The notes beneath the pieces were generated by a model. That model saw only the letters and a program-made list of their open reading frames with translations, did no database searches and was not told the origin of the DNA. Positions 55,324-64,000 of a stretch of 64,000 nucleotides of DNA are shown here, one piece after another. The stretch comes from Pseudorhizobium xiangyangii (GTDB taxonomy: Bacteria; Pseudomonadota; Alphaproteobacteria; Rhizobiales; Rhizobiaceae). The position numbers were made by a program, and so were the translations under genes. The stretch lies in NCBI RefSeq assembly GCF_020531965.1, contig NZ_JAJAWH010000006.1, positions 124,001 to 188,000 of the forward strand, written 5' to 3'. The first letter of the stretch is position 1. The number at the start of each line of letters is the position of its first letter.

Positions 55324-56679
55324 ATGAAAATTTCTAGACTTTCAACCTCGCTCGGTCGTGTGAGTGCTGCTTCAGCAGCCTTCCTGGCGCCCGTTGTCGC
55401 TTTCGCGCAGGATGCGGCTGCACCCGCCGCTGAAGCTGCTGCGGTCGTGCCGGAAAAAGGCGATACCGCCTTCATGTTCATTTGCACTCTGCTCGTCTTC
55501 TTCATGCTGATGCCGGGCCTAGGCTTGTTCTACGGTGGCCTCGTGCGCGCCAAGAACATGCTGTCCGTGCTCATGCAATGCACCGTGGTCGGTGCGACCA
55601 TGATGCTCGTATGGGTGATCTACGGTTACTCCTTCGCCTTCGGCGGCTCGGAGAATGCCTATTTCGGTGGCACAGCCAAAATGTTCCTGTCCGGCGTGAC
55701 CATGGACTCGACAGCCGCGACCTTCTCGGATGCGGTCATTCCCGAATTCGTCTTCATGCTGTTCCAGATGACGTTTGCAGCCCTTACCCCGGCGCTGATC
55801 GTCGGCGCTTTCGCTGAACGCATCAAGTTCTCCGCCGCCGTCCTGTTCTGCGTTCTGTGGGCAACGTTCGTCTACTTCCCGGTCGCTCATATGGTGTGGG
55901 ATGCCAACGGCCTCCTGTTCGGAATGGGTGCGCTTGACTTCGCTGGTGGTACCGTCGTCCATATCAACGCAGGTGTTGCCGGTCTCATTGGCGCGATCAT
56001 GGTCGGCAAGCGCACGGGCTTGGGCAAGGACATGATGGCACCGCATTCGATGACGCTCACGCTCGTCGGCGCCGCCATGCTTTGGCTCGGCTGGTTCGGC
56101 TTCAACGCCGGTTCCAACCTCGAAGCGTCCGGCGGTGCGATGCTCGCAACCGTCAACACGTTTGTGGCGACGGCTGCAGCGATCATCTCCTGGTGCGTGG
56201 TTGAAACGTTTACCCGCGGCAAGGCTTCGATGCTCGGTGCCGCGTCCGGCATGATTTCCGGTCTGGTCGCCATCACGCCCGCAGCTGGTATTGCCGGACC
56301 GATGGGTGCGATCGTCATGGGTCTTCTCGTCTCGCCGCTCTGCTACTTCTTCGTAGCCGTCGTCAAAAACAAGTTGGGTTATGACGACACGGCAGACGTC
56401 TTCGGCGTTCACGGTGTCGGCGGCCTCTTCGGCGCACTCGCAACCGGCATCTTTGCCTCCTCGTCGCTCGGCGGCATCGGTTATGCCGAAGGCGTGACCA
56501 TGGGTGGCCAGTTCATGACGCAGCTGACCGCAGTCGTCATCACCATCGCATGGTGCGGTATCGTCTCGGTGATCCTTTACAAGGTCGTTGATGTGATCAT
56601 CGGTCTTCGGGTCACTGTCGAAGCGGAGCGCGAAGGTCTCGACCTTTCCTCCCACGGCGAAGCCGCCTACCACTCCTGA
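55324..56679 (+). CDS. amtB: Ammonium transporter AmtB
   Basis: The 451-residue protein starts with a signal peptide (to about residue 29) and then has eleven membrane segments. Features of Amt channels are present: GLGLFYGGLVRAKNM near 65, the first pore His in INAGVAGL/HINAG near 216, and the second in FGVHGVGGLFGAL near 365. It conducts ammonium/ammonia across the inner membrane and is blocked by GlnK. It forms the glnK-amtB operon and ends at a strong terminator. Confidence 0.97.
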   Translation: MKISRLSTSLGRVSAASAAFLAPVVAFAQDAAAPAAEAAAVVPEKGDTAFMFICTLLVFFMLMPGLGLFYGGLVRAKNMLSVLMQCTVVGATMMLVWVIYGYSFAFGGSENAYFGGTAKMFLSGVTMDSTAATFSDAVIPEFVFMLFQMTFAALTPALIVGAFAERIKFSAAVLFCVLWATFVYFPVAHMVWDANGLLFGMGALDFAGGTVVHINAGVAGLIGAIMVGKRTGLGKDMMAPHSMTLTLVGAAMLWLGWFGFNAGSNLEASGGAMLATVNTFVATAAAIISWCVVETFTRGKASMLGAASGMISGLVAITPAAGIAGPMGAIVMGLLVSPLCYFFVAVVKNKLGYDDTADVFGVHGVGGLFGALATGIFASSSLGGIGYAEGVTMGGQFMTQLTAVVITIAWCGIVSVILYKVVDVIIGLRVTVEAEREGLDLSSHGEAAYHS

Positions 56680-56752
56680 TAACAGTTTGCGGCGGTACCA
56701 ATCCGCCGCAGCACAATCTGCCGCAAAGAGCCGCTTTTTGTATCGAACTTTC

Positions 56753-56778
56753 GCCCGGACCTCGGTCCGGGCTTTTTT
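56753..56778 (+). terminator. Intrinsic terminator of glnK-amtB
   Basis: GCCCGGAC (56753-56760) pairs with GTCCGGGC (56765-56772) around a 4-base loop and is followed by six Ts. Confidence 0.94.
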
Positions 56779-56915
56779 ATATCGGCTTCCGGATGTCCCA
56801 GGCGCGGTGGTTAAAGGCACATTAACCATCTTCACGCTACGTTGCGCCGACTGCGGTGGGTTTGAGCTCATGCTAGCCCCGACCTCCCTCAAGCGTTGCA
56901 ACGGCGGACAGAGTA

Positions 56916-59576
56916 ATGGGTAGAAGCAATTCAGCAGCAATGGGCGATGGTTCGGCGAGGGCCATGCTGACGACTTTTGTCGTCAGGCAAGCCATGGCGC
57001 TGGCTGGGTTTGGCATTTTCATCGCTCTCGCTCTCGCAGTTGCCGCCCTCGCGACCTGGAACGTAGCGGATCCGAGCTTTTCCTACGCGACCGATAATCA
57101 GCCCACGAATTTGCTTGGCTATTTCGGGGCCGCCTTTGCGGACCTCATGATGCAGTTCTTTGGCCTTGCGTGCCTTGTCGCACTTCTGCCCGTTCTTGCA
57201 TTTGCGCTGGCATTGATTTCGGGACGCGAGTTCAACCGCGTGCCGGCACGGCTGGCGGCCTGGGGCGGCGGTACGCTTCTGGTCTCCGCGTCGCTCGGCT
57301 GCTTCCCGGCGCCATTTACCTGGCCCATTCCCAACGGCATCGGCGGCGTCATCGGTGATATGATCCTGCGCTTCCCGGCGCTCTTTGTTGGCGCCTATCC
57401 GACCGGAATGCTGGCAACGATCCTTGGCATCTTCTTTGCGTTTCCGGCCGTCTGGCTGCTCCTCTTTGCGTCTGGCCTGGTGGGCGAAGCGTTCGAGGAT
57501 GAAGATGAGGACTATGCTCCGGCCGTTGCCACCAATTCACGGGCACGACAGGTCGTCGAGGATGAGGATGACGATGAAGGCGTATTCGCAGGCTTTCTGG
57601 CGCTCGGCGCTCTCGCCCACTACTGGTATATCGGGCAGGCTCGCATCCGCCGTCTTTTCGGCATCAAGCCGGGCTCTCGCAGTACGTTCGATCAGCCATA
57701 TGATTTCAACGACGACGAATTCGGTACGCTGAACGAGCCGGTGCGGGCGAAGGCTCCTGCCGCTGCCGGGCACCGTGTTGAACCGTCCCTCGATAGTCCT
57801 GCGCATGGCGGCGTCGCTCGTCGCTCGATCGTTTCGCCGCCCATGGCGCACCATGACGAGGATGACCTGGACGACTCCTTCGTTCGGCCTGCGGGTATTC
57901 TATCCGATGATGACGATGTTCCGTTCGCAGCCACGCGGCGCCCAACGGCGTCCGGTACAGGACGTGCTCAGCCAAGGGTAGCTGCGCCTCCTGCGCCACC
58001 CAGGCCCAGCCCGCGGGTTGCTCGTGACGCTCAGGCATCCTTCATCGATTCGGACGGCTTCCAGCTTCCATCCGTCCATCTGCTTGCGGAACCGAAAGCG
58101 ATTGCTCGCGATGCCACACTTTCGGCGGATGTGCTGGAGCAGAATGCCCGCATGCTGGAAGGTGTGCTGGAGGATTTCGGCGTCAAGGGCGAGATCATCC
58201 ATGTTCGTCCAGGTCCGGTCGTCACGCTTTACGAACTGGAGCCGGCACCCGGTATCAAGTCCTCGCGCGTCATCGGCCTTGCCGACGACATCGCCCGCTC
58301 GATGAGCGCGATCGCTGCTCGCGTTGCCGTCGTTCCCGGCCGCAATGCGATCGGTATCGAACTGCCGAACCGCACCCGCGAGACGGTCTATCTGCGCGAG
58401 ATGATCGGCAGCAAGGACTTCGAGAACAGCAAGGCGAAGCTCGCCATGGCACTCGGCAAGACGATCGGCGGCGAGCCGGTCGTGGCCGACCTAGCAAAGA
58501 TGCCGCATCTGCTGGTCGCGGGTACCACGGGCTCGGGTAAGTCCGTGGCCATCAACACGATGATCCTGTCGCTTCTCTACCGCTATACGCCGGAGAAGTG
58601 CCGCCTGATCATGATCGATCCGAAAATGCTTGAACTCTCCGTCTATGACGGTATTCCACACCTTCTTTCACCGGTGGTCACCGACCCGAAGAAGGCCGTC
58701 GTAGCGCTCAAGTGGACCGTCCGCGAGATGGAAGAGCGTTACAAGAAAATGTCGAAGATCGGCGTGCGCAATATCGACGGCTTCAACAGCCGCGTCGAAC
58801 AGGCGCTGGCCAAGGGCGAGGTGATGACGCGCACCGTCCAGACCGGTTTCGATCGCGAAACCGGCGAGGCGATCTACGAAACGGAAGAGTTCGATCTGAA
58901 GCCGATTCCTTACATAGTCGTCATCATCGACGAGATGGCCGACCTGATGATGGTCGCCGGCAAGGACATCGAAGGTGCAGTCCAGCGTCTGGCGCAGATG
59001 GCGCGTGCCGCCGGTATCCACGTCGTCATGGCGACGCAGCGTCCATCGGTGGACGTCATTACCGGCACGATCAAGGCCAACTTCCCGACGCGTATCTCCT
59101 TCCAGGTCACGTCGAAGATCGACAGCCGCACGATCCTCGGGGAGCAGGGCGCCGAGCAGCTGCTCGGCATGGGCGACATGCTCTACATGGCCGGTGGTGG
59201 CCGCATACAACGCGTCCATGGCCCGTTCGTCTCTGACGTCGAGGTTGAGGAGATCGTTGCCTACTTGAAAACCCAGGGCTCGCCTCAATATCTGGAAGCC
59301 ATCACAGCCGATGACGACGAGGAAAATGATGGCGGCGGCCCCTCGGGCACTGCGAACCTCTCGGATTCCGAAGATCCCTACGATCAGGCGGTGGCAATTG
59401 TGCTACGTGACGGGAAGGCGTCGACTTCCTATATTCAGCGAAGGCTCGGCATCGGCTACAATCGCGCAGCCTCTCTGATCGAGAGGATGGAGCAGGAAGG
59501 ACTGATCGGTCCCGCCAATCATGCCGGAAAACGCGAGATTTTGGTGCCGACCGAAGCCGACATCCTGGAACGCTAG
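56916..59576 (+). CDS. ftsK: DNA translocase FtsK
   Basis: The 886-residue protein has four N-terminal membrane segments (about 25-190), an acidic low-complexity linker (about 190-380), and a C-terminal motor: the alpha/beta RecA-like domain with Walker [12 protein letters not shown] near residue 537 and Walker [14 protein letters not shown] near 668, then the winged-helix gamma domain (about 810-880) that reads polar DNA sequences. It sits at the division septum, pumps chromosome ends and activates XerCD at dif. The linker is much shorter than that of E. coli FtsK. Confidence 0.96.
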   Translation: MGRSNSAAMGDGSARAMLTTFVVRQAMALAGFGIFIALALAVAALATWNVADPSFSYATDNQPTNLLGYFGAAFADLMMQFFGLACLVALLPVLAFALALISGREFNRVPARLAAWGGGTLLVSASLGCFPAPFTWPIPNGIGGVIGDMILRFPALFVGAYPTGMLATILGIFFAFPAVWLLLFASGLVGEAFEDEDEDYAPAVATNSRARQVVEDEDDDEGVFAGFLALGALAHYWYIGQARIRRLFGIKPGSRSTFDQPYDFNDDEFGTLNEPVRAKAPAAAGHRVEPSLDSPAHGGVARRSIVSPPMAHHDEDDLDDSFVRPAGILSDDDDVPFAATRRPTASGTGRAQPRVAAPPAPPRPSPRVARDAQASFIDSDGFQLPSVHLLAEPKAIARDATLSADVLEQNARMLEGVLEDFGVKGEIIHVRPGPVVTLYELEPAPGIKSSRVIGLADDIARSMSAIAARVAVVPGRNAIGIELPNRTRETVYLREMIGSKDFENSKAKLAMALGKTIGGEPVVADLAKMPHLLVAGTTGSGKSVAINTMILSLLYRYTPEKCRLIMIDPKMLELSVYDGIPHLLSPVVTDPKKAVVALKWTVREMEERYKKMSKIGVRNIDGFNSRVEQALAKGEVMTRTVQTGFDRETGEAIYETEEFDLKPIPYIVVIIDEMADLMMVAGKDIEGAVQRLAQMARAAGIHVVMATQRPSVDVITGTIKANFPTRISFQVTSKIDSRTILGEQGAEQLLGMGDMLYMAGGGRIQRVHGPFVSDVEVEEIVAYLKTQGSPQYLEAITADDDEENDGGGPSGTANLSDSEDPYDQAVAIVLRDGKASTSYIQRRLGIGYNRAASLIERMEQEGLIGPANHAGKREILVPTEADILER

Positions 59577-59644
59577 GACCGCCGCCGCGTTGGCCATCAA
59601 GCTGCCGCCTTTCGAGGCCAGGAAGCGGTGAAGGAGAAGACAGA

Positions 59645-60298
59645 ATGAATAAAAAGACCAACTGCTCCCCGTCGTTCGGTGCCATCAGCCGCAGATCCTT
59701 CTCCGCCGGATTGCTGGGGCTTGCCACGTCGGCGCTTATTCCATCGACAGGTGCCGCTCAGGGTGCCGGTGGCTCGGCCGCCGCGCAGAAGATCGCCGAC
59801 CATTTCTCGTCCGTGAAGACGATGATGGGCGAGTTCGTCCAGTTCGGTCCGCGCGGAGAGCAGACAGGCGGAAAATTCTTCATCGAACGCCCGGGCAAAC
59901 TGCGGTTCAACTTCGAGGATCCGTCCCCGATCCGCGTGATTGCCGACGGCAAGAATGTCGTCATCGGCAACATGAAGCTGAAGACCTGGGATCTCTACCC
60001 CTTGTCCAAGACGCCGCTCAGCCTGTTGCTGGCGGAACGGATCGATCTTTCGAACGAGACGGTTCGCGGCGTGCGGGAGGAGCCGGACCTGACGACGATC
60101 GTGCTCGGTAACCGGACGATTTTCGGCGATTCGACGATCACCATGATGTTCGACTCTAAGACGTACGAGCTCAGACAGTGGACGATCACGGACGCGCAGA
60201 ACAAGGACACGTCGGTGATGATCTACAACGTCAAGAACGGTGTTGGTTTCGAGGAGCGGGTCTTCCGTATTCCCTACGACGAAGTCCGCAAGCTCTGA
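59645..60298 (+). CDS. lolA: LolA family outer-membrane lipoprotein carrier with twin-arginine-like signal
   Basis: The 217-residue protein has an unfolded-barrel LolA domain (about 50-215, with GEFVQFGPRGEQTGGKFFIE and KLRFNFEDPSPIRVIADGK). LolA ferries lipoproteins across the periplasm from LolCDE to the outer membrane. The signal region ISRRSFSAGLLGLATSALI carries adjacent arginines followed by S-F, resembling a Tat signal rather than the usual Sec signal. GAAGGAGAAG is a strong ribosome-binding site. It follows ftsK by 68 bases and has its own terminator. Confidence 0.88.
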   Translation: MNKKTNCSPSFGAISRRSFSAGLLGLATSALIPSTGAAQGAGGSAAAQKIADHFSSVKTMMGEFVQFGPRGEQTGGKFFIERPGKLRFNFEDPSPIRVIADGKNVVIGNMKLKTWDLYPLSKTPLSLLLAERIDLSNETVRGVREEPDLTTIVLGNRTIFGDSTITMMFDSKTYELRQWTITDAQNKDTSVMIYNVKNGVGFEERVFRIPYDEVRKL

Positions 60299-60307
60299 TC
60301 GAAAGCA

Positions 60308-60331
60308 AGGGATCCTCTGGGTCCCTTTTTT
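60308..60331 (+). terminator. Intrinsic terminator of lolA
   Basis: AGGGATCC (60308-60315) pairs with GGGTCCCT (60319-60326), including one T-G wobble, around a TCT loop and is followed by a T-run. Confidence 0.88.
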
Positions 60332-60388
60332 ACTTCACCCTTCACATAAAATTTTCTAAACCTTCGGGCACCCGCCTGAGGAATAAGA

Positions 60389-61189
60389 ATGACATTCTCC
60401 ATCACCACCTGGAACATCAATTCGGTGCGGCTTCGCATGCCCATCGTCGAACAATTCATCGTCCGCCATCAGCCGGACATCCTGTGCCTTCAGGAAATCA
60501 AGTGCCAGGAGCACGAGTTCCCCCTGCAGCCGCTGAAGGATCTCGGATACCAGCACATTATCATCCATGGCCAGAAGGGCTATCATGGCGTGGCGATCGC
60601 CTCGCGGGTGCCGCTTGCGGAGGATCACCGCCAGAACTATTGCGGCGTGGGTGACGCACGGCATATCTCGGCTCTTTTCGAGCGCGGGTCACGGCGTATC
60701 CGCCTGCACAATTTCTATGTCCCCGCCGGCGGAGACGAACCAGATCGGACCATCAATCCGAAGTTCGGGCACAAGCTGGATTTCGTCGAGGAAATGAAGA
60801 CGCTGAAGGCGGACATGCCCGGTGTTTCGTCCATTCTTGTCGGCGACCTCAATATTGCACCGCTGGAAAACGACGTCTGGTCGCACAAGAAGCTTCTGAA
60901 GATTGTCAGCCATACGCCGATCGAGACCGACGCCATGAAGGACATCATGGCCAAGGGCGGCTGGCTCGACCTGATGCGGCAGCACACGCCGGAACCGGAA
61001 AAGATCTATACGTGGTGGAGCTACCGCGCCAAGGATTGGGAGGCTGCAAACAAAGGCCGCCGGCTTGACCACATCTGGTCATCCGCCGATCTCGGCCCGT
61101 TCCTGGACAGGATCGAGGTGTTGAAGGAAGCACGAGGCTGGAATCAGCCGTCGGACCATGTTCCCGTTACAGCCGTCTTCAAGTTCTAG
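60389..61189 (+). CDS. xthA: Exonuclease III (XthA)
   Basis: The 266-residue protein has the ExoIII motifs: TTWNINSVRLRM, the metal-binding Glu in LCLQEIKCQ near residue 33, YHGVAIASR near 68, GDLNIAP near 152, the DNA-binding TWWSYRAKDWEAANKGRRLD near 207 and the catalytic SDHVPVTAVF. It removes 3' blocking groups and cuts abasic sites in base excision repair. GAGG lies upstream of the ATG. Confidence 0.94.
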   Translation: MTFSITTWNINSVRLRMPIVEQFIVRHQPDILCLQEIKCQEHEFPLQPLKDLGYQHIIIHGQKGYHGVAIASRVPLAEDHRQNYCGVGDARHISALFERGSRRIRLHNFYVPAGGDEPDRTINPKFGHKLDFVEEMKTLKADMPGVSSILVGDLNIAPLENDVWSHKKLLKIVSHTPIETDAMKDIMAKGGWLDLMRQHTPEPEKIYTWWSYRAKDWEAANKGRRLDHIWSSADLGPFLDRIEVLKEARGWNQPSDHVPVTAVFKF

Positions 61190-61204
61190 GTATCGGTTCC
61201 GTTG

Positions 61205-61657
61205 TCAGGTGAACCGCTGCTGCATTCCTGTTGTAGCGGTCGCCATGGCAACGATGTTGTCGCGAATGCGGACCTCAACCATTTTGCCTACCTGCGGATA
61301 TTCCTCCAGCAGCCGGTGGAAGAGCGTCCGGGTGATACGCAGGACCTCGGCGTCCTCCACGGCTATCGCGGTGAACTTGCGCTCCACCATCGTGATCAGC
61401 GCAAGCTCCGACAAAAGCGTGCCGGTCACCGCGACATCCTGCAGTCGCGCAGAACCTCGCTCCGAGGCGTAGAGTTCGAAGGCTCCCTTCGCCACCACGA
61501 AGGCGCATTCGGCGGGAGATGCCTCGCGGAACAGTTCCTGTCCGCCGGCCACGCCTCGACGTTCCGCTCCAAACGCGAGCAGACGTAGCTGGTCCTCCTC
61601 GAGTTCCCGGAAAAGGGCTACCTGCGAAAGGAGGCGGATGTCGTCATTGAGCGCCAT
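61205..61657 (-). CDS. Cyclic nucleotide-binding-fold protein without DNA-binding domain
   Basis: The 150-residue protein is a single cNMP-binding beta barrel (about 15-125) containing LLSELALITMVERKFTAIAV, which corresponds to the phosphate-binding cassette with its Glu and Arg. There is no helix-turn-helix, so it is not a Crp transcription factor. The neighbouring response regulator gene starts 12 bases upstream in the same direction; in Brucella an equivalent pair links a cAMP-binding regulator (Cpk) with OtpR. A regulatory or scaffold role in that pathway is likely. Confidence 0.82.
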   Translation of the reverse strand: MALNDDIRLLSQVALFRELEEDQLRLLAFGAERRGVAGGQELFREASPAECAFVVAKGAFELYASERGSARLQDVAVTGTLLSELALITMVERKFTAIAVEDAEVLRITRTLFHRLLEEYPQVGKMVEVRIRDNIVAMATATTGMQQRFT

Positions 61658-61669
61658 TGCGGCCGTTCC

Positions 61670-62353
61670 TTACGGTACGATCTTGTAGCCACCGTTTTCC
61701 GTCACGAGGATCTCCGCGTTTGACGGATCTCGCTCGATCTTCTGGCGCAGGCGGTAGACGTGGGTTTCCAGCGTGTGGGTGGTAACGCCGGAATTGTAGC
61801 CCCATACCTCTTCGAGCAGGATGTCGCGGGTTACGACCTTCTGGCCGGCGCGGTACAGATAACGGATGATCGCGGCTTCCTTTTCCGTCAGCCTGATCTT
61901 CTTGCCGTCCTCGGTCGTCAGCAGCTTCTGGCTAGGCTTGAAGATGTACTGCCCCACGGGGAACGTCGCGTCTTCGCTCTGCTCGTACTGGCGCAGCTGC
62001 GCCCGGATACGGGCCAGGAGCACCGCAAAGCGGAACGGCTTGGTGATATAGTCGTTCGCGCCTGCTTCGAGCCCCAGGATGGTGTCGGAATCCGTATCAT
62101 GGCCGGTCAGCATGATGATCGGTGCCTTGAAACCGTTCTTCCGCAACAGCTTCACGGCCTCGCGGCCGTCCATGTCGGGGAGCCCGACGTCCATGATCAG
62201 CAGGTCGACCTGGCTGGACTTCGCAGTCTGCATGGCCTTTGCTGCATTCGCCTCCTGCAGGAGAGAGAACTCCTCATAGAGAGAAAGTTGCTCCATCAGG
62301 GTTTCGCGCAGGTCGTCGTCGTCGTCCACCAGCAAAATCGTGCGAGCTGCCAT
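61670..62353 (-). CDS. cenR: OmpR family response regulator (CenR/OtpR-like)
   Basis: The 227-residue protein has a receiver domain (VDDDDD near residue 9, phospho-acceptor Asp55 in LLIMDVGLPD, MLTGHD, TKPF) and a C-terminal winged helix (GKKIRLTEKEAAIIRYLYRA, then HTLETHVYRLRQKIERDPSN). The sequence and the neighbouring cNMP-fold gene fit the CenR/OtpR regulator of cell envelope and growth in Rhizobiales. The ATG at 62353 gives the natural MAARTILLVDDD start; an in-frame start further out adds 20 residues. Confidence 0.88.
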   Translation of the reverse strand: MAARTILLVDDDDDLRETLMEQLSLYEEFSLLQEANAAKAMQTAKSSQVDLLIMDVGLPDMDGREAVKLLRKNGFKAPIIMLTGHDTDSDTILGLEAGANDYITKPFRFAVLLARIRAQLRQYEQSEDATFPVGQYIFKPSQKLLTTEDGKKIRLTEKEAAIIRYLYRAGQKVVTRDILLEEVWGYNSGVTTHTLETHVYRLRQKIERDPSNAEILVTENGGYKIVP

Positions 62354-62496
62354 GTGTTCTCTTGCCTCTTGTGTTGCCCTGCCCTTTTTCTCTTCTATAG
62401 CACGAGAGGGCAAGCGGTTTCAGGCACTTGATCTAGTTTGCATCGTGCTATGAATTTAAACCAAATCATCTTCAAAGCAAAAACTCGTGAGGAAAG

Positions 62497-63045
62497 ATGG
62501 CCGATTTGAGCAGGCGGAGGCAAATTGGCACAAATCTCGTCATCGTCCGGGCGGTTCCGGGTAACCGTTCGCGGGCCATGGTCTGCTTCGGGGGGATGAC
62601 GGTACCGGCGGCTCTCGGTCGCTCCGGCCGCACTGCTTTCAAGCGAGAAGGCGACGGCGCCACGCCGATTGCGTCGATGCGATTGCTCCACGGTTTCACG
62701 CGCGGAGATCGGGTGAAGTCACTGCGCACACCGCTTCCGATGCGCCGGATTGCCAAGGACATGCTCTGGTGCGACCAGCCGGACCATCCGAGCTACAACC
62801 GTCTTGTCCGGGCGCCTTTTCGGCCCAGCCATGAGGAAATGATGCGTCAGGACGGGCTCTACGACATCTGCCTCGTGCTCGACTGGAACATCACCACGCG
62901 CAGCCGCCATCGCGGCTCGGCTATCTTCTTCCATCTCATCAAGCCAGGCTATCAGCCGACGGCCGGCTGCGTCGCCGTCAGCCTCAGGGACATGCAACGG
63001 CTGATCCGCTTCATGCGACGCGGAACTGTCGTGCGGATTCTCTGA
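62497..63045 (+). CDS. L,D-transpeptidase family protein (YkuD domain), no signal peptide
   Basis: The 182-residue protein has the YkuD active-site pattern: His146 in IFFHLIKPG and the nucleophile Cys158 in PTAGCVAVS, with the conserved Gly-Cys and the following Arg region. It would crosslink diaminopimelate residues in peptidoglycan or attach proteins to it. Unlike classical enzymes it has no visible signal peptide or anchor. GAGGAAAG lies directly upstream of the ATG. It is divergent from the CenR-type regulator of the envelope. Confidence 0.87.
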   Translation: MADLSRRRQIGTNLVIVRAVPGNRSRAMVCFGGMTVPAALGRSGRTAFKREGDGATPIASMRLLHGFTRGDRVKSLRTPLPMRRIAKDMLWCDQPDHPSYNRLVRAPFRPSHEEMMRQDGLYDICLVLDWNITTRSRHRGSAIFFHLIKPGYQPTAGCVAVSLRDMQRLIRFMRRGTVVRIL

Positions 63046-63147
63046 CAATCCAGAATCGCGTTGTGTGCCGCGAGTGTCGCATAACCGTAATGGACGCCTC
63101 CTAGTGTCGCCTCGGTTTACACCGAAGATGTTCATAAGGAGATTGTC

Positions 63148-64000
63148 ATGACCGAAGAGCGCTGTCCGAAGCCGTTCCCCACCACGCAGCTTGAAGAGGC
63201 GGATGGCGAAGGGCACAATTCCAGCGCCAATCCGACCATGGGTGAGATCATCAGCAGACGGTTTTCCCGCCGCAATTTCCTGCAGGGCTCGCTGGCGGTG
63301 TCTGCGATTGCCGCAACGGTCAGCCCTGTGGCATTGATGACAGCCGACAAGGCAAAGGCTGCCGCTGTATCGGCCTTCTCTTTCCCGGAGGTAGAGGCAG
63401 GCGTCGATGCCAAGCACCACGTTGCAGAAGGCTATGATGCGGACGTGTTGCTGCGATGGGGCGATGCTCTTTTCCCGGATTCGCCGGAATTCGATCCGAA
63501 CGGCCAGACTGCCGAAGCGCAGGCGCGACAGTTCGGCTACAACAACGACTATGTCGGGTTCGTTCCACTGGAAGGTGCCGACGACCGCGGCCTGCTTGTC
63601 GTCAACCACGAATACACCAATCCGCACCTCATGTTCCCGGGCATCGTCACCATCGTCGATGGTGAGGTGAAGCAGGGCTCGCTCAGCAAGGAGCAGGTGG
63701 ATGTCGAGATGGCTGCTCATGGCGGCACGATTGTCGAAATCCAGCGAGTGGACGGAAAATGGCAGGTCGTTCGCGACGGCCAATACAATCGCCGCGTTAC
63801 CGTATCGACCGAGATGGAGGTCACGGGTCCCGCAGCCGGGCATGACCGCCTGAAGACATCGGCCGATAGCACCGGCACCAAAGTTCTGGGTACGCTTAAC
63901 AACTGCGCCGGCGGCGTCACCCCCTGGGGCACCTACATCATGGCCGAGGAGAACTTCCACGGCTACTTCTCCGGCGAACTGCCGGCGGACCATCCGGAAG
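63148..64000 (+). CDS. phoX: PhoX-type alkaline phosphatase (3' end cut off by window)
   Basis: The first 284 residues are present. A twin-arginine signal, SRRNFLQGSLAVSAIAA, lies near residues 40-56 after a rather long N-terminal tail. The body contains the PhoX/DUF839 features DDRGLLVVNHEYTNP near 148 and NNCAGGVTPWGTYIMAEEN near 250, with acidic metal ligands. PhoX enzymes are calcium- and iron-dependent periplasmic phosphatases exported folded through Tat. AAGGAG lies before the ATG. I do not see a clear Pho box in the 100-base upstream gap. Confidence 0.86.
   Translation, partial: MTEERCPKPFPTTQLEEADGEGHNSSANPTMGEIISRRFSRRNFLQGSLAVSAIAATVSPVALMTADKAKAAAVSAFSFPEVEAGVDAKHHVAEGYDADVLLRWGDALFPDSPEFDPNGQTAEAQARQFGYNNDYVGFVPLEGADDRGLLVVNHEYTNPHLMFPGIVTIVDGEVKQGSLSKEQVDVEMAAHGGTIVEIQRVDGKWQVVRDGQYNRRVTVSTEMEVTGPAAGHDRLKTSADSTGTKVLGTLNNCAGGVTPWGTYIMAEENFHGYFSGELPADHPE

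Noticed and set aside
55519-56940. A 473-codon minus-strand frame across amtB
   Set aside because: It is rich in Asp, Glu and His as expected for the reverse complement of membrane-protein codons and overlaps a clear AmtB.
62719-63993. A 424-codon minus-strand frame across the L,D-transpeptidase and PhoX genes
   Set aside because: Both plus-strand genes have catalytic or export motifs; the antisense product has none.

Overview
The window is an ordinary stretch of chromosomal backbone from an alphaproteobacterium, almost certainly a member of the Rhizobiaceae (Rhizobium, Agrobacterium, Sinorhizobium or a close relative). The evidence is the convergent cyclic beta-1,2-glucan pair ndvB/ndvA, a SAM-II riboswitch ahead of metA, the phaR/phaA/phaB polyhydroxybutyrate cluster, an RpoH2-type sigma factor, CarD, a glnK-amtB operon, and promoters that match the alphaproteobacterial EcfG (RpoE2) general-stress consensus. 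GC content is high. Genes are tightly packed on both strands. I see no insertion sequence, prophage, CRISPR array or clearly foreign island.

Layout. 1-7.6 kb: a truncated class III aminotransferase, a phospholipase D/cardiolipin synthase, an endonuclease/exonuclease/phosphatase protein, an aldehyde dehydrogenase with a threonine dehydratase, a tiny membrane protein behind a palindrome, and an M20 amidohydrolase. 7.9-18.2 kb: ndvB (2837 residues) and ndvA, convergent around a shared terminator. 18.5-28.8 kb: an orphan LuxR regulator, pyruvate carboxylase, an MFS transporter, ispG, an OmpA-like lipoprotein, a prenyl synthase, mtgA and a glutathione transferase. 28.9-32.5 kb: rpmF, phaR divergent from phaA-phaB, and two very small envelope proteins. 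32.8-40.4 kb: an SUV3-like RNA helicase with an S4 RNA-binding protein, ferredoxin, carD, rpoH2 and an M48 metallopeptidase. 40.6-49.7 kb: thiBPQ behind a TPP riboswitch, a single-domain response regulator, an ABC-F ATPase with thiamine pyrophosphokinase, metA behind a SAM-II riboswitch, an aldose epimerase and tRNA-Gly(GCC). 50-64 kb: a prolyl-tRNA editing protein, thioredoxin-TPR protein, Lon-substrate-domain protein, Trm112-like protein, UbiH-type monooxygenase, tesB, glnK-amtB behind a sigma-54 promoter, ftsK, lolA, xthA, a cNMP-fold protein with a CenR/OtpR-type regulator, an L,D-transpeptidase and the start of a PhoX-type phosphatase.

Several regulatory layers can be read from the DNA. 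Three perfect GGAAC-N16-CGTT promoters precede rpoH2, a 51-residue DUF3309 protein and the single-domain response regulator, which puts part of the general stress response in this window. Two riboswitches control thiamine uptake and methionine synthesis, and the metA leader also carries a terminator. A sigma-54 element drives nitrogen sensing and ammonium transport. I did not find a convincing new multi-gene system. The best leads are the EcfG-controlled genes, a nested UUCG hairpin element near 32.65 kb, palindromes in the phaR-phaA and 6.1 kb intergenic regions, and an orphan LuxR protein.
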